Assembly: GCA_001662425.1 (NCBI GenBank)
Contig: BDDC01000700.1
Location: 1 to 47,644, forward strand
Reading direction: 5' to 3'
DNA length: 47,644 nucleotides
From: Chlamydomonas sphaeroides
Taxonomy: Eukaryota; Chlorophyta; Chlorophyceae; Chlamydomonadales; Chlamydomonadaceae
The notes beneath the pieces are model-generated. The model searched no databases, was not told the origin of the DNA, and worked only from the letters and a program-made list of their open reading frames with translations. The translations under genes were made by a program, and so were the position numbers. Below are positions 34,295-43,459 of the stretch, piece by piece; positions within the stretch are counted from its first letter, which is position 1, and each line of letters opens with the position of its first letter.

Positions 34295-36812
34295 GCCTGC
34301 CCTGCCTTCGCGCGCAGGCAGCGCCCTAGCTCCACGCCAGTTTCAGGTTTTGGCAACTCCTATCTGAGTTGGAGGTGCTAAGGGCCGCTGCGGCGTATCG
34401 GCGCGAACAAGCGAAGATCGACACCGTAGGACGTGGCTGCCGTTAACAATCACGCGCCAGACGCGAACTATTAAAGCAAGGTAGGAGTGATGTAGGAGGC
34501 GCAGCTAATATAATCGCGTGTGCCAGTCAACGGGTCTGCAGAACGGAGAGGCTAAGCGATCAGGCGAACGTCGGAACGTGCAATGTATGTGCACACCCGC
34601 GTATCTGGTTCGGGTGCTAGTGCCGCGCTTAGGACGGCATGGCGGAGCGCGCAAACCCAAGCACACGCCATGGGAGCCCCGCTTACCTCCCTCCCTCCTT
34701 GTGACTTGGAGTGGCCAATCCGACCCGCCACCCCGTTGTGTATATACGATGGCAAGGAAATCGACCTATATCCAAGTCCCTGCGCGAAAACAGCACAGCA
34801 GGTTCCTGCCCACGCCTCGTCAGTTGGCTGACGCACGGACGTCTGCTGCACGCGTGTCTGCCGCTCGCCGCAGGAGGCGTCCTGGCTCGCCGACTTGGCG
34901 CACGCATGTTTGTCCCTCGTCAGTTGACCGCTACCAGGACGCGCACACTGCACAATGCTCCACAAGAGTTTGGACATCCACGAAACCCGCGGTCCCGAGC
35001 TGTCAACCGTAACGCCCTCGCCAGGCGCTCACACACCCAGGCGGCCGCGACTCCGGGGCATCAACTTAGCACCAAACCTCTGCATTCGAGCACCTCAGCG
35101 CGATGACGCGCCGGGGCCTCAGGTCCCCCCGGCGCTGCTGCTGGCCGCAGCGCCAGCAGCGCTGCCACCGCTCAACGGCCGCGGAGCCGCCGCTAGCCTG
35201 AGCTGGCGGCTGTCTCAGGTACCTTTATCTCTCTGACTTCCACGCTGGATGTAAATGGGAAGTTTGAGCTGGAACAGCGTAATCCACATGCCCCAGGCAC
35301 TGGCCGCGCTGGCGTCTGTGTTGCTGGATGGAGTGTGTTGGAGGGAGCGGTCCGAACGGGAGGTCGGAAGCGAACGAGCGACCACGGAGCAGCTTCTTCC
35401 CATTGGACTGCTTGCCCTCAACGCCCGCTGTCCTCTCAACCACGCTGTCCCTGGGCGCGGCGTGCGAGAGCGACGTCGTAAGGTGGGAGGTAGGGAAAGG
35501 GCGGCCGGGGGGGCGCAGCACGCAGCAGTACAGCAGTTGTCGTGCCGCAGCACGGCGCGAGTCCGTGCGCTCCCTGTCGGCGGCTGTTGGTGGAAGGTGC
35601 TCAGTGGGGCTACACCGAAGCCCACCGACATTCGCGCGGCTTGCAGCCCCACCCCTGCGATATTGGCCGCCCGTTGATGTACCGAAGGCGGCAGCAGCGG
35701 CGGCAGCGGCAGCGGGCGGCGGTGTCAGGTGGGGCGAGCGGCGAGGGGCAGCCCGGGCAGAGCAGCACCAACCGGGTCAGCTGTGCTCCGCCCCTCACCC
35801 TGGCCACCCCCTCGGCACTCCGCTACAGATACTCACGCAGTGCCGCTATAACCCCATGCTCTGTGTGCCGCACGGGTATGCGCTCTCTCTCAAGAGCAGC
35901 GCATACCCTTCTGCTACCTGTGCAGCAAAATTTTAGCGCGAGGGAGGGATTGAGGGCGGCGCGGGCGTGTACTGCTGGAGGCGGGCCGCGCGTGTCTACG
36001 CATCGTTGCCGAGAGATGCAGAAGCGGTGCCACCCAAACACAACCATGTACGTAACCAAGTCGCAGAACTCAAGTACCACCGCCCTGAGATGAGAAGCTG
36101 AAAGCGGCCTGATCCCTCCCCATCCGTCCCGTCCCAACGTCAGCCTACGCCACTACGCCTGACAGGTTCGCGACCCCTCCTTAAAGTAGTTGGAGAGTTT
36201 CCTGCGACTTGACTTTGTGCGCGGCTGCGGTGAGCATCAGTACGGGCGCAGGTGAAGTCGGGGGGGGCGGGGGGGGGCAAGGCGGCACGCGTGTTAAACG
36301 TGAGCTAAAACAGCAGACGCTCTAATGCAGCCACACAGAATTACGTCCGTATTCAGTTCGCATACTGCATTACTGCCCTGAGACCGCGATACATCGCCCA
36401 GATACTTTGCCGATACTCCTCGCTGCTCAGCCCCGGTGGCCTGCGAACACGCGACAACTTCATCTGGAACGTAAAAATCGCTAGAGCTGCTTAAACGTTG
36501 GGAAGCTAGCGAAAACCGGCATTGCCTCACGAGGACGCACGGGAAAGCCAAGCAGCGAAGCAGAATACCTGTGCCGGTATGTGACACTGTACTGTGAAGC
36601 CTTCGAGCATCGACGGGCCTCGGCTTCGAGTGATGGTCTTGCAAATAGCTTTCTTGTTGAGGGTGGCGCAGTTCCAGTCAAAACGCGCACCTTGTTGATG
36701 GTTTAGCGTAACAGCTGCGCCTCGGGAGTTTTTTCGGGGTTTGCGGCCCCAGCTTGGCCCTGGACGTCTGACACGCTACCCTGCGCAGGCATACGCCCAC
36801 TGCCAGAGCAGT
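34295..36812. other. 2.5-kb intergenic region between divergent genes; possible small transcription unit
   Basis: Separates the minus-strand palmitoyltransferase gene from the plus-strand methyltransferase gene. A TATA-like TGTATATACG is at 34739-34748 (plus). Weak coding hints on the plus strand: an exon-like frame ending SLSWRLSQ before GTACCT at 35219, a possible continuation ALAALASVLLDGV after CCCCAG near 35298, and a frame ending ILTQCRYNP...AAKF at 35827-35936 after CTACAG. The pieces do not join convincingly and no domain is recognised, so no gene is called. Confidence 0.25.
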
Positions 36813-39357
36813 ATGGCGGCCAGCGTGGCAGCACCTGTGGCTCCACAAGATAGCACGCGGCCCTCAGAGCGGCCCGTGCTGTATGCTGCCGGCACGTACT
36901 GGGACCACCGCTACGCGGGGCCTACCAAGACGTTCGACTGGTGTGTATGCGTATGTTGCCATCCTACTGCCATCAGTTCAGAGCCCTTATGTCACTCGAA
37001 CTCGAGCGTCCTGACCTTCTGAACGATGTTCATGTCTGTGTGGCCCTACGCAGGTTCTACAACTACCCCGCCGTGGCGTCGCTCATCCGCAGCCACCTGC
37101 CCGCCGGCGAGCGATGCCTGCACGTGGGCTGCGGCAACAGCGCGCTGCAGGCGGGCATGGCGGCGGACGGCTTCTCCGTCACGAACGTGAGCCCACTGAG
37201 CGAGGCCGGCCTCCGGGGCTCACCTTGCTCCGCCAGCGGGCCCCCCCGACGAATCCCGTTACCCTCTCATGCGTGTCCCTGCCCCCCTGCCCCCCTGGCC
37301 CCCTGCCCCGGCGCATTGTCCTGCAGGTGGACATTTCGCCGGTCGTCATCGAGCAGATGCGCAAGCAGCACGAGGTATGCGGCATGCCATGACCCATAGC
37401 CTGTCGGGCCAGCCAACCTGAGGTTCCCCATCCGCTATCCTGCGCCCAGGGCCTGCTGTCGCTCGAGTACCTGGTGGCCGACTGCTGCAGCATGCCGGAG
37501 CTGGCCAGTGGCAGGTGGGGCGGCGACCGCGGGATAGCTAGGAGGCCGGAGCGCAGCTTTGGAGGGTGCAGCCGGGGGTCCTACGCCATGCGGCCTGCAG
37601 TGCTCGTCTTTGGGGCCGGGGCGCACCACCATTACCGTTCTCACCACCTGCAGCTTGAGCAGCACCCTGGAGCAAGGCCTCGGCGCCGTGCTGCAGCTGG
37701 GTCCGCACATGCGCGTCGCCCCCGCAGGCGACCAATTTGTAGTGAAGGACGTCGCGAGGGCTTGAGTGTGGGCCGAGTGCAGTAGAACCCGTGCGGCAAA
37801 GCGAACTCGAGCACCGGCCCTGCCCCTGCCCACGCCTACGCCTACGCATGCCTGCCTTCCACCCACCTGCTCCTGCCCTGCCGCCCCCCAGCTTCGGCAG
37901 CTGCCTGGACAAGGGCACGCTGGACGCCGTGCTGTGTGGGGCTCACGGCTGCGCCGACGCGGCCCGGTACCTGGCGGAGATTGCGCGGTGGGTTGCCGAG
38001 GCGGCGTGCGGCCATGGGCACGGGACCCGGGGCCGGGGGTGCTGGGCGATGGGGTGCTGGACCGCAGCCGGGGGAACGGCGCCAGGGCTGGGCCATGGGT
38101 CGGGGAGCGGCTGCCGAGGCAGCCAGATGTCAAGGTACCGTCCAGCGCGCGGCGCGTTACCACCTGCTGCAGGACTTGCCGACGCCGCTCCCGCCCAGCT
38201 TGGTCCTGACGGCCGCCTGGCCATCCTCGGCCGCCCTCCACTTCCCCACACCCAAAGGCTACTGCGGCCGGGCGGTGCCTTCCTGCTCATCTCGCTGGGG
38301 GCGCCCGCGGCCCGGACCGAGCTGCTGACAAAGATGGGCTGGGGCGAGCCGCAGGTGGGGACCACGGGGGCATGCGACGGAATGGAGTGCGTGGCTAAAG
38401 CCATGTTGCTGGGGCCGTGTGGCTGGGGGAGGATAGCGGCTTGGACCGGCAAACATGCACGGGGGCCAGGGCCTGGCTGCGGACGCTGTGCCCTGGGCCA
38501 GCCTTGGGCCGGCCCTGGGCCAACTTTTGCCTGCCGTCCTCGCCCACTGCCGCCCTTCTCCTCCTGCACCCCTGCAGGCCCTGCTGCTGCCCAAGCCTCT
38601 GCTGTACCTGCAGAGCGAGGCCACCGCCAGTGGCCGCCCGCTGCCGGCCAAGTGCGCCGCCAACAAGGACGAGCCTATCCAGGCACGTCGCTGCGGCGGG
38701 GAGGGGCATGTGTATCCTGGCAGCTGGCACTGCACGGGGCTTGGCGCGTGTCGTGCCGCGTCACGGCTCCACTTCCACGTCCTCTTCTCGCGTCCGTGCT
38801 ATCTTCCACCAACCTTTCCCATCTCCGCGTTCCATCCCGTGGGCCCAGCACCCACCGATCCTGTCGCCTGCTCCGTGTCCCTCTCCCCCCCACTGCAGTC
38901 CCTGGGCCCCTGGCCCGCCAGCCAGGCCATCGCCAACCTGGCATCTCTGGCCCTGGACCCCCGCGACTACTTCTTCGCCTATGTGCTATCCAAGCCAGGG
39001 GGGCCAGAGGAGGCGGGGGCGAGGCCGGCGGAGGCGGAGGGCAGCGGCACGGAGGACAGCTGCAACAGCCTCGACAACGCCACGGGAGTGGCGGCCGGGG
39101 GCGTCGAGGGCGAGCCCGGCCGGGAGCGCGGTACGGCACCCGAGAGTGAGGTTGAGCAGGCGGGGCCGGCTGCGCAGGAGGCGGCGCCGCGGGGACCGGT
39201 CGGCTGCGCTGAGGCCGGGGCGGCGGCGGAGGAGAAGGGGGTGGCGGAGGCTCCTGCTGCTGCTGGGTTGGAAGGTGTGCGGGAGGTTGGGGCGGGCGGC
39301 GGGCCGCCTGTGGAGGCCGCAGCGGCCGCCGAGCCGACCGGCCCGGGCGGACCGTGA
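36813..39357 (+). CDS. SAM-dependent methyltransferase, EEF1AKMT4/METTL13-like
   Basis: Model: join(36813..36940, 37054..37186, 37327..37374, 37450..37514, 37892..37987, 38258..38354, 38578..38682, 38899..39357), 376 residues, phases consistent. ATG 36813 is the first in-frame ATG. The N-terminal YWDHRY and motif I CLHVGCGNS (residues 64-72) form the SAM-binding start of a class I methyltransferase; VDISPVVIEQM is the acidic post-motif, and SCLDKGTLDAVL is the block typical of the METTL13/EEF1AKMT4 (and yeast Efm4-related) group, which methylate lysines or the N-terminus of elongation factor 1A. LLRPGGAFLLISLG is the strand 5 region. About 110 C-terminal residues are an Ala/Gly/Glu-rich tail without structure. 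The intron after exon 7 has a GC donor (CAG|GCACGT); the only nearby GT would break the frame. Substrate identity is inference from family resemblance. Confidence 0.85.
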
Positions 39358-39479
39358 GCCGCTTCGCTCAACGAGCCGGCCGCTGCGACCTCCGACGGCG
39401 CTGGGGGCAGGCCTTTGATTTGCTTGCTATGTCGCGTGCGAAGAACACGTCGTTTCTTCGCGTGCGCGGTTAGGAGCGC

Positions 39480-39484
39480 TGTAA
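39480..39484 (+). terminator. Poly(A) signal TGTAA of the methyltransferase gene
   Basis: TGTAA 123 bases after the stop codon, a normal position for a green-algal 3' end. Confidence 0.5.
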
Positions 39485-40899
39485 ACTCGACGGCTGAGGA
39501 CTGGGCGGTGGACTGTCCGTCAGTCGCGCTGCGCTTTGATGGCCGCCGGGGCATCCGGCTGGCACTGCACGACATTGCTGCATGCTAGCTGTGCAGGCAG
39601 GGGTGCGTTGTGTGCGCCTGTTCGCGTGTGTCCGCCTGTCACTTGTGCGTCCGCCAGACCCCTGCGCGGGAACATGGCTGTTTGGGCGCCCTAGCTGGGA
39701 CAGGGCTCTGTGCTCCTGCTTTTAATCTTGTGTGAGAGTGGGTCGGCCGGCACTTCCCGAGCGCATGCGCCGGTGAGCGCTTGCGGGGGTGCCAGTGCTG
39801 CTTTGTGACGCCCTCGTGCGTGTGGTGGTGGTGATGGCCGTTTAATTCGTGGTTGCGTTTGTGAGATTTGATGGTAGGGGTGCGGCCGATGATGTGCTGT
39901 GAGCTGTTAGCCTAAACTACTCCAAGTCTTAGTTATCGGGTGCTGACGGTTGAACGCATGCGAGGGTTAGGGCGTCGCCTCGTCCCCCGATCCGGGTGTC
40001 CATGTCCGCTTGCGTGGGGTTTTGGTATGCTGTGTGACGCGGGTGCTGTGTGACGCGGGTGCGGTGCGGTGCCTTATGCGTGCCGCGTCGCCATCTGTCG
40101 AGAGCGCCGTGAGCCTGCGGCTGGCGAGCAAGGCTGCGTACGTTGGCAGTGACAGATTCATCTGATACAGTCGGGTGATTGCCGGTGTGGCTAGCTGTAC
40201 TTCTCCCCCACGTGGTTGTTTGTGGTGCTGCCACCGTTCCGTGTCGGGACCAGGAGGCCGCGTGGTGCGCGCTGTGGAGTGAGAAGAGTTGGTGAGAAGC
40301 GTAGCACAGATGCATCTATAATTCCAGCATAGCGATTTGAGTGTGCCGCCTGCGTTGCAACCGCCGAGTCCGTCCGAGTCCCGGAGAGGCACGTCGCTGT
40401 GTCGCTGTGTTGTTCATTGCTTGGCAGTACACCCGGGTGCCCTGGCGCTGTGGTCTCGCTCTTTTCTCATTCGCATCCGCAGGGGACTCGCTGTAACCCT
40501 GCTGGCACATGGCTAAGGCTGCCTTGCGCCCATCGAGCCAGCTGACGTGTTCTCTCAAGCGGGGGGGTCAAAGGGTGACTGGTGGGCCACGACCGCCACA
40601 TGCTCGGCCTTTCGTCAGCCATGCATTGGCTACCCTGTGCTCTTAAGCTCTCGGCCTTGCGGTAATCAGAGGGACTGCTGCTGGCGTAAGGAAGGCCTCA
40701 GCAGATCACCGGCAATATGACGAGTGCGAGGTTATGGGCTTCGGCGCGGGTAACGTGTCAAAACACCATGCTTGCAGTAACCCTAGCGCGTTGTTTGTCG
40801 TGTGCGGTGCTCAATATTGCTTTGTTAGCGAGCTGATGCTCACACCTCATGCCCAAGGGCACGAGAAGCCGTACCTTACGAAAGCGCCTAGGCGTCAGC
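39485..40899. other. Intergenic stretch with a short tandem repeat
   Basis: No supported gene. A perfect 16-base duplication (GCTGTGTGACGCGGGT) is at 40029-40060. The stretch is GT-rich on the plus strand and somewhat lower in GC than the flanking genes. Confidence 0.45.
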
Positions 40900-42516
40900 A
40901 ACGACCTAACGCTGTCCAAGCGGCGACTGCTGCTGTGCCTCACGGCCGCGTCCGGCGTTCAGCCCAACCTGGCGCTGGCGGCCAAGGTGGCCGGCTGCGC
41001 GCTGCAGACGTCTGGCGCGCTGGGGGGTGGCCGCAACCAACGGCCAGCTGGAGGCCTGCCGGTGGCTGGCCGCCGGCGGCTGCTGGGCGGGTCAGGAGGC
41101 GCTGCGATCCGCGGCACGGCGCGGTCACCGGCACGTGTGCGCCTGGCTGCTGACCCGGAGCGAGCTTCTGCTACTGGTCGCTGAAATCGGCGGCGGAGGC
41201 CGCGCTGGAGGGCGGCCACCTGCCCCTGGCCGAGTGGCTGCTGCAGCAGCGCCCGGGCGCGCACGCGACGGGCGGCCTCAGCGCCATGGCGCGCCGCCTG
41301 AGCGACTGGGAGCGGCTCAGCCTCCTGACCGCTGCGGCCAGGGGCTACTGCCAGCTGCCCGCGCTGCGCAGCCTTGCCGATAGCCTCGGCATCACGCGGA
41401 CCCAGGTGGCCGGCAGCATGTACGAATCGTGGCTGCTCACGGCCGCCGCCTCCGGCCCCACGGCCGACACGCCCCCCAAGTACGACTGGCTGCTGGCGGC
41501 GGAGCTGGGCTGCCGGCTGCTGGCCACATCCGACATTATCGGCGACGCCGTCCGCAACCGCCGGTGCTGCGACGGCAACACGCCCGCGCGGCTTGAGTGG
41601 CTCCGCGGTCGAGGCGTGCAAACCGTGCCGTCGGAGGAGCTGCTGTCGGCCGCTCGCGCGGGCAAGGCCGCGACCGCGGGGTACTCGCTGGCGCTCGGCG
41701 GCACCTCCGGGCTGCGGCCGATACGGCCCTTCTGGCTGCAGGAGGCGTGCTACGTCTGCATCCGCAGCTGTGACCGTCTGTTGCGGCCGCTGGCGGCCAG
41801 CGGCGCGCGGCTGAGCGCGGTCACGCTGCTAGCTGGAGCGCGGCGCGAGCGTGGCCGCGGCGCGCTGGGCGGTCGAGGCGCTGCTGCCGTGTGTGGCTGG
41901 GCAGCTCAGCGCGACTGAGCGGGCCTCGGTGGCTGTGTGGATAGCGCGCTGGGGCGACGCGGCCCTCATGGTCCGACTGGAGGAGGTGCTGACGCGCGCT
42001 GCGGCGGTGGCGGCGGACGGGGCTGGGAGTGTCGGCGGTGGGGCTGGCGCCGCTGCGCCGCCACAGCCGCAGTGGACGGCTGCGGCGGTCGCCGCTGCCG
42101 TGGGAGCTGGCTGCGAGGAGGCACTGCAGTGGCTGGTGGAGCAGCGCGGCGCGCCCTGGCCCGTGAGTCTATCTCGTCTGCGGCTGGCTCGGGTGTTTTG
42201 GGGGCAAGGGTGTGTGGGCAACGAGCCTCGGCATGAAAGCTGACCTGCGCGGCAGGCCCGCGACGTGCGTGGGCCTCAACACCGGCCAACCCGCTGGCCC
42301 CTGCCGCCCGCCCGCCCGCACCCGCACCCGCAGACGGGGCCCGACAACGCCGACCCGCTCACCGCAGCGGCTTGCTGCGGCGACCTGTCCACGCTGCGGG
42401 CGCTGCGGCGGCTGGGCTGCCCCTGGCGCGAGGGCACCCACGCTAGCGCTGCCAAGGGGGGCGCCCCGGCGAGGGCGCTGCAGCTGCTGCTGGACTTGGG
42501 CTGTCCTGCGGACTGA
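40900..42516 (+). pseudogene. F-box/ankyrin family member 2, truncated and frameshifted
   Basis: Homology to the members at 14988-17063 and 43460-45776 starts at LTLSKRRLLLCLTAASG, so the F-box-like N-terminus is absent. The frame then shifts three times: near 41026, where a G run is one base longer than in the member at 14988 (GCGCTGGGGGG); near 41150-41190, between CAWLLTRSELLL and WSLKSAAEAALEGG; and near 41830, between SAVTLL and ASVAAARWAVEAL. All three need a +1 shift. The conserved junction remains (PWP|GTGAGT at 42163), and the final exon 42334..42516 is open to its TGA. Loss of the F-box plus three shifts makes a pseudogene more likely than sequencing error, although homopolymer errors could explain the first shift. 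Confidence 0.8.
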
Positions 42517-43459
42517 CTCGTTGCAGTGGCTGTACAAGCGATTGCTGGCAGCAGGCAGGGCTGGCGGCCTTGGCCGGGACGTTCTGCCGCTAGCACGCTA
42601 GGTGGCTGCTGCGGACCGCCATGCGCAGGCAAGCAAGCATGCTTGGGCTGCCCGGGAGGTGAGCCAGCTGGGATTGTGGCGGGGGCGCGGTGCAGCTGTG
42701 TGGTGGCATGGGCGTGATCGGCGTGCACTGCTGTCGTCGATGCGGGTGGCCGGTTAAGCCGTTGACAGCGCCCTGCGCTAGCTGTGCATTCGTTGCTGCA
42801 GCCGGGTTTGCGTCGCTGGCTGGGCTGGGCTGGCGGTGGGCCGCTGGCAAATGCACCCGGCGAGAAAGCGTCTTGGCGCTTGGATGTTGTGCTGGAGTGA
42901 CAGACTCTGGCCCTGATGCAAGCATCGCGCGTTGGAATCCCTTCCGCCATGGGCAAATGAGCAAGCCGGCAACGTCGAGCAGGTGACGCTGAGTTGTGCA
43001 GCGGCTGGAACTGATAAGCTTCTACTACGGCCGATCTTAAGGCGTCGTGCTTCTGGGGTGTAAGAGAGGTCAGGATAGGTGCGTGCCTGGACGGTGGAGC
43101 ACGGTGGGCCTTGGGGTGGGTGGGTGGGGTTGTGTTGAAACTTCCCCAGCTGCGCATGGGTGCATGGCTCGCCCCCCAAAGAGGCCACCCTGACGAAACA
43201 CACCGCGCGCGAAACACACCGCGCCAGCATGTTCATATGCCGTGTGCTGGTTGCGGCGTTCTGATGCTCTCACCAAACAGATAGATGCTGCCAAGAGTTC
43301 TCCCGCTTGCTCTGCCGATGCCGAATTTCGGCAAAGCTCGAGACCACCCAGAGAGCACCTCTTCAAGTAGCGGCGCAGCTCTGTACGGAATTTGTGCCAG
43401 GATATGCTGACATAGGCCGTTAGCAAAACAACTGACCTGGCTGCCGGTCGGCATGCTCC
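42517..43459. other. Intergenic stretch upstream of F-box/ankyrin member 3
   Basis: No supported gene. It carries dispersed repeat copy C (43136-43200) and must hold the promoter of the gene starting at 43460. A short upstream frame, ATG 43453 to TAA 43479 (8 codons), overlaps the main start codon in another frame. Confidence 0.5.
43136..43200 (+). repeat. Dispersed repeat, copy C
   Basis: Starts TGAAACTTCCCCAGCTGCGC and continues with the same core as copies A and B, then CCCCAAAGAGGCCACCC; the GGTCATTATGCGG block and tail of the other copies are missing, so this is a partial copy. Confidence 0.75.
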
